Notes under the pieces: model-generated
What the model was told of the DNA's origin: nothing
Database searches by the model: none
What the model saw: the letters and a program-made list of their open reading frames with translations, nothing else
Origin: Paramicrobacterium sp051513965
GTDB lineage: Bacteria; Actinomycetota; Actinomycetes; Actinomycetales; Microbacteriaceae
Direction: 5' to 3'
DNA length: 64,000 nt
Assembly (NCBI RefSeq): GCF_051513965.1
Contig: NZ_CP195847.1
Location: 3,106,541 to 3,170,540 of the forward strand
Part shown: in pieces, positions 33,316-41,463 of the stretch
Layout: every line of letters starts with the position of its first letter
How positions within the stretch are numbered: the first letter of the stretch is position 1
Translations under genes and position numbers: made by a program

Positions 33316-33744
33316 TCAGTCGTTAGTTCTCGCGGTTGCGCAAGTCGCGGGCGAGGCCGCGGTGGAGCTCGTTGATCCCGTTGAAACTCCTATGTTTGTT
33401 AAGTCGTCGCTTCGGCGCGTGCGGCGCTCGAGGTAGACGTGTGTGCTGGGGCCCACTCGCATTTGGGCGACGACAGCCATCTGAAGAGCCCGGTTTAGGC
33501 GGCGGTCGCCACCGCGGTTGATGCCGTGCCGGACGATGTTGCCCGAGGGCGCGAGATCAGGCAGGCGCCGGTGAAGCTGGCGCATTAGATCTGTGATCCG
33601 CTTCGTGATGTCCTTGAGCGCAGATTCGGCATGCAGCGTTCGTGGTGACCTGCGTGGCGGCGAGGGGGCGATGGGCATCGCCGCCGGTGTGTCGCCCGGC
33701 CCGCGACCGCCCTCGACACTCCTGAACGCGACCTGTGCGGTCAT
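33316..33744 (-). pseudogene. IS110-family transposase relic
   Basis: The segment NIVRHGINRGGDRRLNRALQMAVVAQMRVGPSTHVYLERRTRR matches the C-terminal transposase_20 region of IS110 elements (RxNRGGDRRLNRALHxxAxxRMRxxPxTRxYxxRR). The upstream helical stretch ALKDITKRITDLMRQLHRRLPDL resembles the IS110 linker. The N-terminal DEDD catalytic domain is missing, and the end runs out of frame after RTRR. Low-complexity sequence at its start shows a deletion join. Not functional. Confidence 0.68.
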
Positions 33745-33858
33745 GTTGCTTCGATCTCAACGGTCGTCAACTTACCGAAGAAGCGCCCAATTATTACGGC
33801 ACATATACCGGAAATCGCATGGACTTGAGATGCGTCAGGGCTTCTCGTTGAGAGCGAG

Positions 33859-34689
33859 TTACTGTGCGGACATACCTGGCATCCCACTGCCACGCGCCTG
33901 CGCACCTAATTCGCTGACAAGCGTGGCTAGCGCATCGGGGTCCTCGACGTGCGCCAAGTGACCCGCCCCACTCAGTTGGTGAAGTATTGCCCGAGGGCTG
34001 TTGCGCTTCACGTCGGCAAACGATGTTCCATACGGCGGTCGACCGCGATTTCGTTCGCCGATAATCAGGTCAACTCGACCCGCGAGCGCACCCAGTTCCG
34101 ACTCCTCGGGCGCATTGTTAAGCGCGAGCGTCTCCGGGTAAATAGTGCTACCGAGACTTCGTAGGTAACGCCACGTCTGACTGTCCGAGCGCACAGACGC
34201 CACCTCGTCGGCATTCATACCGGTTACTCGTTGTAGCGCAGTTTCGACACTGCCATCGGCATCCCGCATAGCGTGTAGTTGCGAGAGTTCTAATAGTGCG
34301 CTTGCGCCAAAGGGAGCCATGATGGGTTCATATGCAATCAGGTGTGGCACTGGCAGGGAGTTCGCCAGATGTAGCGCTATGAGGCCGCCGTAGCTCCATC
34401 CGAAAAGTGCACGCACATCACCGCATTCACGTATCACCGCTGACGCGTCTGCGAGTTCGGTTGCAAATCCGTAGGCGTCGGTCAGCGGTCCCGACGGACG
34501 CCGGCCACGTCGGTTTATAACCGCGACTGTCGGCCAGCCTTCAAGGCGTCGTGCAAAATCACCCCAAGCTGCGGCATTTGCCATGGCACCAGGGATCACC
34601 ACAATGGCAGGCCCACGTGGGTCGCCATAGACGTCCACGGTCACCCAGCTGTCCCGAACCGCAATTCTTTTCTGTAACAATCGCTCCAT
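33859..34689 (-). CDS. Alpha/beta hydrolase (serine type)
   Basis: 276 residues from MERLLQKRIAVRDSWVTVDVYGDPRG. The oxyanion region is VVIPGAMANAAAWGDFAR, the nucleophile elbow is LFGWSYGGLIALHLA (GWSYG, Ser), the acid is in IIGERNR and the base in LSGAGHLAHVEDPD. The ATG lies inside a long inverted repeat shared with the divergent tetR promoter. The gene is more AT-rich than the core genes, which suggests transfer. Substrate unknown; likely an esterase or lactonase-like enzyme under TetR control. Confidence 0.85.
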   Translation of the reverse strand: MERLLQKRIAVRDSWVTVDVYGDPRGPAIVVIPGAMANAAAWGDFARRLEGWPTVAVINRRGRRPSGPLTDAYGFATELADASAVIRECGDVRALFGWSYGGLIALHLANSLPVPHLIAYEPIMAPFGASALLELSQLHAMRDADGSVETALQRVTGMNADEVASVRSDSQTWRYLRSLGSTIYPETLALNNAPEESELGALAGRVDLIIGERNRGRPPYGTSFADVKRNSPRAILHQLSGAGHLAHVEDPDALATLVSELGAQARGSGMPGMSAQ

Positions 34690-34710
34690 AAATGGATTAT
34701 AGAGCGATTG
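34678..34710. promoter_or_regulatory. Perfect 9-bp inverted repeat over the hydrolase start and tetR promoter
   Basis: CAATCGCTC (34678-34686) and GAGCGATTG (34702-34710) are perfect arms with a 15-bp AT-rich spacer. The hydrolase start codon falls in the repeat, and a TAGAAT -10-like hexamer for tetR follows it (34715-34720). Very likely the TetR operator controlling both genes. Confidence 0.65.
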
Positions 34711-34726
34711 CGCTAGAATAGTCAAC

Positions 34727-35353
34727 ATGACGACCGCACCACGAGGACGACCACGGTCATTCGACCGGGGTGAGGCGCTGCGTCAGGCCGCCCACCTCTT
34801 CTGGCTCCATGGTTTCTCTGGGACATCGACCCGCATGCTGGCCACCGCGCTCGGAATTTCGAGTTCCAGCCTGTACGCGGCTTTCGGAACAAAAGCGGCG
34901 CTGTTCGATGAGGCGGTGCGCACCTATGCGCAGCGATACAGCGAAATTTACGCTGGCGCCGTGGCAGAGCCCACTGTGGCACGCGTCATTGAACGCTTGC
35001 TCACGGATTCAGTGAATGAGTTCACCCGAGCCAATGAAGGGCACCCGGGGTGCCTCACCAGTAGCGCAGTCATGGCCGACGCGCCCCCAACTTCCAACGT
35101 GCGCGCCTATGTGGCTGAGCTGCAATCTTCCGATGAAGACCTCCTGACATCCCGGATAGAACGTGGAATACAGGAAGGCGACCTCACAGCAGGAACGAAC
35201 GCCTCGCTCGTGACTGAGCTCGTACAGACGATATGGCATGGACTTTCAGTCCGGGCCGAACTTGGGGCCACGCGCGAAGAGCTTCTGCGAATTGCCACTA
35301 CCGCCCCCACGCTCGCGAGACCGGATCCGCTGAGTCAATCTCGCAAAGCCTAA
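34727..35353 (+). CDS. TetR-family transcriptional regulator
   Basis: 208 residues. The N-terminal DNA-binding domain reads FDRGEALRQAAHLFWLHGFSGTSTRMLATALGISSSSLYAAFGTKAALFDEAVRTYAQRY. The C-terminal ligand domain contains HPGCLTSSAVMAD, the motif shared by the TetR_C AcrR-like group that controls redox and hydrolase genes. Divergent from the alpha/beta hydrolase with a perfect inverted repeat between the two. Confidence 0.9.
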   Translation: MTTAPRGRPRSFDRGEALRQAAHLFWLHGFSGTSTRMLATALGISSSSLYAAFGTKAALFDEAVRTYAQRYSEIYAGAVAEPTVARVIERLLTDSVNEFTRANEGHPGCLTSSAVMADAPPTSNVRAYVAELQSSDEDLLTSRIERGIQEGDLTAGTNASLVTELVQTIWHGLSVRAELGATREELLRIATTAPTLARPDPLSQSRKA

Positions 35354-35409
35354 ACCTTCCGTCAAGCGATAGGCCGCATTCACGCCTCCAGTCTCTACCC
35401 GGGCGAGCT

Positions 35410-36327
35410 TTACCCAGGCGATCCCGACACCTCTTGCAACAGTGCGAGCTTGTCCGCATCCGTTGAGCCCGCGTCTGCGTGGAAGGCCACTAACGCGAGC
35501 CCATCCGAGCCGGCCGCTATTAGACGTTCGCGATGGAGAGTCATTTCTCCCACTATCGGATGACGCAGGCGCAGCGGTGCACTGTACTGACCGCGCACGT
35601 CATGCCGGTTCCACAGGTCCGCGAACCGACGGCTCTCACGTATAAGCTGCGTGACCAGTTCTTTCAGGCGTGGTTCAGCGAGCGAATGACTGGCCATGTT
35701 GCGCACTCCTGCAACTAGGCACACTGTGACACTGTCCCAGTCGGGGTGGAGCTCTCGCTCTGCAGGATCAAGGAACACGTCGCGTAATTGATTTCCGCCT
35801 TCTGCCAGGCGCGGGGACAGCGCCTTGGCCTTGTCGTTTGCAGCCACAATGTCAAAGTTTCGGTTTTCGATGAAGGCGGGGTACGGCAAGGAGTGTAAGA
35901 GGGCAAGCGTGCTCGTTGAGGGCGGCCGCGGAGGCCGCTCAGTCAGCTCAGCTGCCACACTGCCTTGAGCGAGTAATCGCAGGTGCTCGCGTAGCTCAAC
36001 GTCGAGATGAAGCACCCGACTTAACGCCTCCTGGACCTGAAGCGAGGGATTACGGTCTCGGCCCCGCTCGAGGCGTAGATAATAGTCCACGCTAATGCCC
36101 GCCAGCATGGCCACCTCTTCGCGCCTGAGCCCGGGCACCCGCCGCCGCCCACCCACTTTGATCCCCGCCCGCTGCGGCGTCACCAAGGCGCGGCGCGCCT
36201 GTAAAAACGTCCCCAGCGGGTTGTCCTGCTCTCGCTCCAGAGCAGCCTCCAACGCCGATGCGCTCCTTGGGGGCCCCGCGAGACCCCCGGCTAACGAGGG
36301 CTCTTGCCGAGTCTTTACACCAGTCAT
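35410..36327 (-). CDS. XRE-family regulator with MmyB-like ligand domain
   Basis: 305 residues. The helix-turn-helix is LGTFLQARRALVTPQRAGIKVGGRRRVPGLRREEVAMLAGISVDYYLRLERGRDRNPSLQVQEALSRVLHL, the standard actinobacterial MmyB-type head. The C-terminal PAS-like MmyB domain (about 165-300) contains PAFIENRNFDIVAANDKAKAL and LRHPIVGEMTLHRERL, and can bind fatty-acid-like ligands. It is divergent from an SDR gene and probably represses the SDR/reductase pair. The first 40 residues are not conserved-looking, so a later start is possible. Confidence 0.88.
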   Translation of the reverse strand: MTGVKTRQEPSLAGGLAGPPRSASALEAALEREQDNPLGTFLQARRALVTPQRAGIKVGGRRRVPGLRREEVAMLAGISVDYYLRLERGRDRNPSLQVQEALSRVLHLDVELREHLRLLAQGSVAAELTERPPRPPSTSTLALLHSLPYPAFIENRNFDIVAANDKAKALSPRLAEGGNQLRDVFLDPAERELHPDWDSVTVCLVAGVRNMASHSLAEPRLKELVTQLIRESRRFADLWNRHDVRGQYSAPLRLRHPIVGEMTLHRERLIAAGSDGLALVAFHADAGSTDADKLALLQEVSGSPG

Positions 36328-36374
36328 AGTGTCAATAACGGTTAGTACATTGAGATTATTTCGAGAGGGCCACT

Positions 36375-37058
36375 ATGACCGTCACCTTGATCACCGGCGC
36401 CAACAAAGGCATTGGCTTTGAAACCGCGCGGCGACTCATAGAACTGGGCCACACTGTGTATCTGGGCGCCCGCGACGTAGACCGGGGCACGGCCGCCGCG
36501 ACTGAGATTGGCGCCCACTTTGTCCAGCTCGACGTCACCGACGATACGTCCGTAACGGCAGCACTCGCCGCAATCGAAGACGCGGATGGCGGACTCGACT
36601 TATTGATCAACAACGCCGGGGTGCTCGAACTCGAACTGTCTGGCGCGCCCGCGCTGCGGTCCTTCGACACCAACGCGGTAGGCGTACTCCGAGTGACCGA
36701 GGCCGCATTACCGCTCCTAAATAAGTCGCCTAACCCTACAGTCATGACCATCTCCAGCAGCGCTGGTTCGTTCTGGGCGGTGAGCAACCCGGACCGGCCC
36801 GAGTATGGCCTGCGAGCACCGCTCTACTCCGCGTCTAAAGCGGCCGCAAATATGCTAATGGTGCAGTATGCCAAGGCGTATCCCAGCATCAAGTTTGTCG
36901 CCCTCGAGCCGGGTACGACCGCAACGGATCTCACGGCAGGAATGGGAATTGGTCGACCCCCCGCCGAAAGCGCGCGAGTAGTGGTGCAGGTAGCGACTGC
37001 TGGCCGCAACTCTCTGACAGGAACCTTGCAGGACGAGTACGGGGAGCTGGCCTGGTGA
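36375..37058 (+). CDS. Short-chain dehydrogenase/reductase
   Basis: 227 residues. The cofactor motif is TLITGANKGIGFETARRLIEL (TGxxxGIG), followed by LDVTDD, then LLINNAGVLE (NNAG), the catalytic Ser in TISSSAGSFWAV, and YSASK with the catalytic Tyr and Lys. LEPGTTATDLT follows. A carbonyl-reductase-like SDR. The stop overlaps the GTG of the next gene. Divergent MmyB-type regulator upstream. Reduces an aldehyde, ketone or quinone with NADPH; substrate unknown. Confidence 0.9.
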   Translation: MTVTLITGANKGIGFETARRLIELGHTVYLGARDVDRGTAAATEIGAHFVQLDVTDDTSVTAALAAIEDADGGLDLLINNAGVLELELSGAPALRSFDTNAVGVLRVTEAALPLLNKSPNPTVMTISSSAGSFWAVSNPDRPEYGLRAPLYSASKAAANMLMVQYAKAYPSIKFVALEPGTTATDLTAGMGIGRPPAESARVVVQVATAGRNSLTGTLQDEYGELAW

Positions 37059-37756
37059 ATGCTTCGACCACGATTGGCATCCTTGGGGCGGGGCAGGCCG
37101 GGAGCGTGCTGGCGCGTGCTTTCCTAGACGTCGGCTATCGCGTCGCCATCGCCAACTCCCGCCATCCCCGCACGCTACGTGACGTTATTGCACCACTTGG
37201 CCCGCGCATCGTCCCTCTGTGGGCGACAGACGCTGCCGCCCAAGCGGATGTAGCGATACTTGCCTTCCCCTACGCGCCCCACCACACGCTTCCCGCCGCT
37301 GAGTTAGCCGGCAAGGTGGTGCTCGACAACAACAACTACATGCCGTGGCGCGACGGAAACTTCCCTACCGTGGATTCCGGAGCTGTGACGGTGCATGAGC
37401 TCCGCCAAGCCCAACTGCCAGGCGCCAAGCTTGCTAAGGCCTTCAGCCACATTCAGTTCCATGGCTTGCAGCACGTCCGAAAGCCCGGAGATGAGTTGCC
37501 AGCGCTGGTACGGCTGGCACGCCCTACTGGGGCGGCCGATCGTGTGGCCTTAAGCGTATGGAGCGACTTCCCTGAGACCCTCCCAGTAGTGACGCGACTA
37601 TACGACGAACTGGGCTTCGACACCGTAGTGGCGGGACCGCTGAGTGAGTCATGGAGAGTGGGTCCCGGCACTCCCGCGTGGAACGCCTCTCTAGTTGGGC
37701 AGTCGCATGCAGACCTGGTGTCCAATATTCGCGCTGCGCACAGGCACCATCAGTGA
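37055..37756 (+). CDS. NADPH-dependent F420 reductase-like oxidoreductase
   Basis: 233 residues from a GTG that overlaps the SDR stop (GTGA). The Rossmann motif is TIGILGAGQAGSVLARAFLDVGYRVAIANSR, with later ADVAILAFPYAPHHTLPAAELAGKVVLDNNNYMPWRDG, as in the F420-dependent NADP oxidoreductase family (NADP_F420-like). It may recycle F420 or directly reduce a substrate. Tight coupling implies one pathway with the SDR. Downstream lies an IS5 copy. Confidence 0.83.
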   Translation: MNASTTIGILGAGQAGSVLARAFLDVGYRVAIANSRHPRTLRDVIAPLGPRIVPLWATDAAAQADVAILAFPYAPHHTLPAAELAGKVVLDNNNYMPWRDGNFPTVDSGAVTVHELRQAQLPGAKLAKAFSHIQFHGLQHVRKPGDELPALVRLARPTGAADRVALSVWSDFPETLPVVTRLYDELGFDTVVAGPLSESWRVGPGTPAWNASLVGQSHADLVSNIRAAHRHHQ

Positions 37757-37829
37757 CTGTGCTGGCGTGTCACGCGCACAAAACGTGACTGTAGTCGAAC
37801 CGTCCCCGGCGTGATGCTATGCCGTGTTG

Positions 37830-38630
37830 CTAAATCCATTGGAGGGCTGCGGAGAGGCGGACCCCGGCCGCGTATGAGCTTGCGGTCTTGTCGTGTCGGG
37901 TCGCGAGTCCTCGCCACTGCTTGACGAAGTTGAAGCAGCGTTCGACGACGTTGCGGCCTTGGTAGCGTTCCTGCTGCTCGTCGCCGAAGTCGACCGGACG
38001 ACCTGGCCGCTTGCGACGCTTCGCGATCTGATCGGCGCGTTCGGGGATCGTGACCTTGATGCCGCGCTCGCGCAGGCGGGCCCGGTTCTTCTTCGACGGG
38101 TAGCCCTTGTCCGCTAGCACCCGCTCAGGCCTTGTGCACGCAGGCCCTCTCCCCGGAACGTGGATCTCGTCGAGCACGTCGGTGAACATGCTCGTGTCCG
38201 CGACTTGCCCACCGGTGAGGACGAACGACAGCGCCCGTGCCGTCCGTCGCAGACGAGTGGATCTTTGTCGTCAAACCGCCCCGTGACCCGATCGCATGGT
38301 CAGGAGGCTCCGGCCCGGATTCGTTACGGAGCCCCCCTGTGTCCCGCGGCAGGGTCGCGAGGTGCTGGTGGACGCGCACGATCGAGGAGTCCACCGACAC
38401 GACCCAGTCGATTTCGCCCTGAAGCGACGCGCGCTTCTGCAGGTGGGTGAGCAGGTCTTCCCAGACTCCATCGACAGCCCAGCGGCGGAAGTTCTTGTAG
38501 GTCGGGTTCCAGCTTCCGAACCGCTCGGGCAGATCCCGCCACGCAGCCCCCTCCAAAACCGCCACGCCGTCGCCTCGACCGCCGTGCGCCGATCCACCGG
38601 CGGCCGGCCCCGCCTCCGCGCCGGCGGGAA
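37830..38630 (-). mobile_element. IS5-family (IS427 group) transposase copy, degenerate
   Basis: The C-terminal frame (37830-38189) reads MFTDVLDEIHVPGRGP, VLADKGYPSKKNRARLRERGIKVTIPERADQIAKRRKRPGRP and RNVVERCFNFVKQWRGLATRHDK. The N-terminal frame (38125-38565) has AAWRDLPERFGSWNPTYKNFRRW, DWVVSVDSSIVRVHQHL and SRGGLTTKIHSSATDG. The frame changes near 38180, where the natural text is GGQVADTSMFTDVL, and again near 38550, upstream of AAWRDLP, so at least two shifts are needed. IS427 members can use programmed frameshifting for one of them. The right end is lost where the IS3 element begins. Confidence 0.82.
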
Positions 38631-38660
38631 TGAATCGCCCCGGGTTTTGTGGAGGCTCGG

Positions 38661-39638
38661 TTAGTTGGTTCCGGCCCCGGCGGGGACGTGGTGTTCAGCG
38701 TATTCGACTGCTGGCTGGGATGCCCAGTAGGCGTCCTCGGCTTCGACGGGCGGGATCATGCCGATCTCACCGTGGAGACGGCGATGGTTGAACCAGTCGA
38801 CGTATTCCGCGACGGCGATCTCGACATCGCGGATCGAAGCCCAGCCGCCTTTCGGACGCATCGCGGGGTTGCGGATGCACTCGGACTTGAACAGCGAGTT
38901 GAATGCCTCGGCGAGGGCGTTGTCATACGAATCGCCCTTGGAACCGACCGAGGCGACAGCGCCGGCCTCCGCGAGCCGCTCGGTGTAGCGGATGGCTCGA
39001 TACTGGGCTCCGCGGTCCGAGTGATGGATCAGCCCGGACACGTCCTGTCCTTCTCGCTGGCGTTGCCAGAGCCCCATGTCCAGGGCGTCCAGGGCGAGAT
39101 CGGTGCGCATCGCGGTGGAGGTCTGCCAGCCCACGACGCGTCGTCTGAACACGTCGATCACGAATGCTGCGTAGACCCAGCCGGCGTGGGTGCGAATGTA
39201 GGCCAGGTCTGCGACCCAGAGCTGGTTCGGGGCGGTCGCCTCGAACCGGCGCTCCACGAGGTCCTCCGGATGCTCCGTCTCCGGACGATCACTGACCGTG
39301 GTGCGCCGGGTCTTCTCCCTGGGGACCCCCCCCCGCAGACCCTGATCCCGCATGAGCCGTTCGACCGTGCAACGAGCCACCGGTATGCCCTTCCTGTTCA
39401 GCTCGGCATGGATCTTCCGCGCCCCGTAGACGCCGAGGTTCGCCGTGTGCGCGGTCGTGATGTCCATGATCAGCTCCGCGTCCCTCACCGCCCGCGCCGA
39501 CGGTGGCCGGGCTTTGGCGGCGTAGTAGGTGCTCGGGGCGATCTGCACGCCGCTCTCACGGAGAACGCGGCAGATCGGCTCGACCCCGAACCGGTCCCGG
39601 TGCTCGTCGACGTACTCGACGAGCACCGCGGTCGGCAC
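38661..39638 (-). CDS. IS3-family transposase OrfB (integrase core)
   Basis: 325 residues. The HTH_21-like start DEHRDRFGVEPICRVLRESGVQIAPSTYY precedes the rve core. The DDE residues are Asp in NQLWVADLAYIRTHAGWVY, Asp in GLIHHSDRGAQYRAI and Glu in DNALAEAFNSLFKSE, followed by the C-terminal EYVDWFNHRRLHGEIGMIPPVEAEDAYW. It is normally made as an OrfAB fusion by -1 slippage upstream. Intact. Confidence 0.92.
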   Translation of the reverse strand: MPTAVLVEYVDEHRDRFGVEPICRVLRESGVQIAPSTYYAAKARPPSARAVRDAELIMDITTAHTANLGVYGARKIHAELNRKGIPVARCTVERLMRDQGLRGGVPREKTRRTTVSDRPETEHPEDLVERRFEATAPNQLWVADLAYIRTHAGWVYAAFVIDVFRRRVVGWQTSTAMRTDLALDALDMGLWQRQREGQDVSGLIHHSDRGAQYRAIRYTERLAEAGAVASVGSKGDSYDNALAEAFNSLFKSECIRNPAMRPKGGWASIRDVEIAVAEYVDWFNHRRLHGEIGMIPPVEAEDAYWASQPAVEYAEHHVPAGAGTN

Positions 39639-39643
39639 CTCGG

Positions 39644-39973
39644 CTATCTCAGCTTGCGGTCGAGCTCCGCGGCCGCGAAAAAAGCCGACGCGGTCTTCAG
39701 GATCTCGTTCGCCCGACGCAGCTCCTTCACCTCACGTTCGAGATCCGCGATCCGCTGCGCATCCGCGGTCGTCACCCCGGGCACGACACCGCCATCGATC
39801 TCCGCCTGCCGCACCCACGTGCGCAACGCCTCCGGATGGATCCCGAGCTGATCCGCAATCCGCTTGATCGCCCCAACCTTACTACCCGGATCCCGACGAG
39901 CATCCAACGCCAACCGCGTCGCCCGCTCCTTCAATTCCTCGCTGTACTTCCTCGGTGCTGCCATGACTCTCAT
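39644..39973 (-). CDS. IS3-family transposase OrfA (helix-turn-helix)
   Basis: 109 residues: KYSEELKERATRLALDARRDPGSKVGAIKRIADQLGIHPEALRTWVRQAEID is the HTH_Tnp_1 DNA-binding part, followed by a leucine-zipper-like helix (IADLEREVKELRRANEILKTASAFFAAAEL). The end has a run of six T's (GCTTTTTTC in the coding strand) where a -1 shift joins this frame to OrfB (reading FFRGRGARPQAEIAE then OrfB). Programmed frameshifting at this position is established for IS3. Confidence 0.92.
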   Translation of the reverse strand: MRVMAAPRKYSEELKERATRLALDARRDPGSKVGAIKRIADQLGIHPEALRTWVRQAEIDGGVVPGVTTADAQRIADLEREVKELRRANEILKTASAFFAAAELDRKLR

Positions 39974-40016
39974 CCTTCACAGATTCAAGAGCCTCCATCA
40001 AACCCGGGGCGATTCA

Positions 40017-40238
40017 TCTCCCTGATGAGCGCACGGCAACCACAGGGTTACCCAGCCGTGCGAGCTCCTCCGAGACAGCATCACGCAATTTGCGTTCGGA
40101 AGCGAGATCGGCCGGTTGAGCGTTGTTTGGCACGACGAAGCCATCGGGCACAGAGAGACCCGCGCGAAGTAAGACGCCGAGAGCGGCCGCCTTGCCTCCG
40201 AAGCCTGCCCGGTTGTCAGCCGAGAGCGCCGTCAGCAT
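40017..40238 (-). pseudogene. PEP/pyruvate-binding domain protein, truncated by IS3
   Basis: The first 74 residues of a PPDK-N type protein: MLTALSADNRAGFGGKAAALGVLLRAGLSVPDGFVV and NPVVAVRSSG. The GGKxAxLG and VAVRSS motifs are the ATP-grasp start of PEP synthase, PPDK and rifampin phosphotransferase. IS3 begins directly after the SSG codons, so the remaining domains are lost. The start was set at 40238 because AGGTGA precedes it; an upstream TTG is possible. It is divergent from two coupled small genes with a tandem operator between, which suggests a once-functional regulated cassette. Confidence 0.75.
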
Positions 40239-40249
40239 TTCATCACCTA

Positions 40250-40277
40250 TCAACAATATGTTGACAACACTATGTTG
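40250..40277. promoter_or_regulatory. Tandem CAACA-N3-TGTTG boxes
   Basis: CAACA-ATA-TGTTG (40251-40263, extended by one bp to TCAACA/TGTTGA) is followed one base later by CAACA-CTA-TGTTG (40265-40277). The 14-bp period is close to one and a half helical turns. It fills the divergent promoter region between the truncated PEP gene and the gene at 40298. A likely double operator for one of the two regulator-like proteins next door. Confidence 0.65.
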
Positions 40278-40297
40278 ATAATAGCAGGATGTTGGTC

Positions 40298-40687
40298 ATG
40301 GAACGTCAGCACCGATCCGACGGGTACAGCAGCGCCGACCAAGCGCGCGCCCGTCGGGAGCATGATGCCCAAGAACGGCTTCTCGACAAGGGTGCACGGC
40401 AATTGGAGTCGCGGCCGTGGCGGCCTGACCCGATTCCGCACTCGGCCGTGGACCTGACGCAGTACGCGCTTTGGCGCTCATCGGAGCTGACTTCGGACGA
40501 ACTGCTGGGCGCGCTATCGCTGCTTCCGGCAGCTCGAGCGGAGGTTGAGAGTATTGAGGCCGCATTGATTTTCGTCGCCCGCAATAAAGGATTAACGTGG
40601 GCGCAGATTGCAGAGGCGACCGGGTTTCGCTCTCCGCAGGCCTGTCAGCAGTATGTCAGTCGTCTCAGCGCCAGACAGGACAGATGA
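40298..40687 (+). CDS. Small putative DNA-binding protein (sigma-like helix-turn-helix)
   Basis: 129 residues. The N-terminal half is charged and probably flexible. The C-terminal part reads LSLLPAARAEVESIEAALIFVARNKGLTWAQIAEATGFRSPQACQQYVSRLSARQDR; the segment TWAQIAEATGFRSPQACQQYVSRL looks like a helix-turn-helix. No named family is recognised. The ATG at 40298 was preferred over 40289 because of the AGG nine bases upstream. Its stop overlaps the start of the next gene by 4 bp. Likely controls the divergent PEP gene via the CAACA boxes. Confidence 0.65.
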   Translation: MERQHRSDGYSSADQARARREHDAQERLLDKGARQLESRPWRPDPIPHSAVDLTQYALWRSSELTSDELLGALSLLPAARAEVESIEAALIFVARNKGLTWAQIAEATGFRSPQACQQYVSRLSARQDR

Positions 40688-41325
40688 GCGTGACTCGTCA
40701 ATCCGCCACAGAGCTGCTCGTGCTGCACGCTGTACGTCTCTTGGGATTCGCTGCCAGCGACGCAGTCGCAGCACGGGCGGGAACGACGCCTGGCGAGGCG
40801 CTTCGGATGCTTTCTCAAGCGGAACGTGAGGGCTGGGTGCAGCACGCCGCGTTCGCTGGCCTCGACGGCTGGTCACTCACCGACACAGGTAAGGTCGAGA
40901 ACGAGCGGCAGCTGTTAGCCGAATGTTCGAGCGCCGATTCTCACACGGTCGTGGCGGCTGTCTACCACGATTTTCTCCCGCTCAACGCCCGCCTACTCCG
41001 AGCAGTCACAGACTGGCAGATCAAACCCACCGCAGTCGACAGGTTTGCCGTCAACGATCATGCCGATCGCGCCTGGGATGTCCGAGTTCTCGATGAAATC
41101 GCCGCACTCGGCAGACAGCTGCGTCCCATGAATGCTCGTCTTGCGAGCATTCTGGCTAGATTCGACGGCTACACGAGGCGGTTCGAGGCTGCGCTGTTGA
41201 AAGCCCAGAACGGCGCACTTGACTGGGTCGACAAGACTGATAAGGACTCCTGCCATTCCGTGTGGTTTCAATTGCATGAAGACCTCGTCGCAACGCTCGG
41301 GATCGACCGAGGCGAGGAAATCTGA
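40684..41325 (+). CDS. Putative winged-helix (MarR-like) regulator with helical sensor
   Basis: 213 residues from MSVTRQSATELLVLHAVRLLGFAASDAVAARAGTTPGEALRMLSQAEREGWVQHAAFAGLDGWSLTDTGKVENER. That part reads as a winged helix with an end-of-wing LDGWSLTDTG. The rest (about 85-213) is helical (VVAAVYHDFLPLNARLLRAVTDWQI, LRPMNARLASILARFDGYTRRFEAALLKA). It is coupled to the upstream helix-turn-helix protein. Proteins of this shape are often annotated next to PEP/pyruvate-binding enzymes. I have no firm family name. Confidence 0.6.
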   Translation: MSVTRQSATELLVLHAVRLLGFAASDAVAARAGTTPGEALRMLSQAEREGWVQHAAFAGLDGWSLTDTGKVENERQLLAECSSADSHTVVAAVYHDFLPLNARLLRAVTDWQIKPTAVDRFAVNDHADRAWDVRVLDEIAALGRQLRPMNARLASILARFDGYTRRFEAALLKAQNGALDWVDKTDKDSCHSVWFQLHEDLVATLGIDRGEEI

Positions 41326-41463
41326 ACGATACGTGCTGCGCCGAGCTCCGGGGCTCAGTCGCTGTCGAACGTCTGAATTCGCTTGAGACAGGGCAAAAGT
41401 GTGTGGACGAGCGGTATGGGTACGGCGAGCCGTATGCTGCGGCCGCACCAGCATGCTGATTGT

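Larger units (their letters stand above)
38631..40016 (-). mobile_element. IS3-family insertion sequence, apparently complete
   Basis: 1.39-kb element with 28-bp terminal inverted repeats (38631-38658 and 39989-40016; about two mismatches). It contains orfA and orfB with a T6 slippery run at their junction. It lies between the degenerate IS5 copy on one side and the truncated PEP/pyruvate-binding gene on the other. No 3-4 bp target duplication is visible at these ends, so flanking sequence was probably lost after insertion. Confidence 0.85.

Noticed and set aside
36332..36353. TCAAT-N12-ATTGA repeat between the MmyB-type regulator and SDR genes
   Set aside because: Short arms with a wide spacer could easily be chance; not strong enough to list as an operator.
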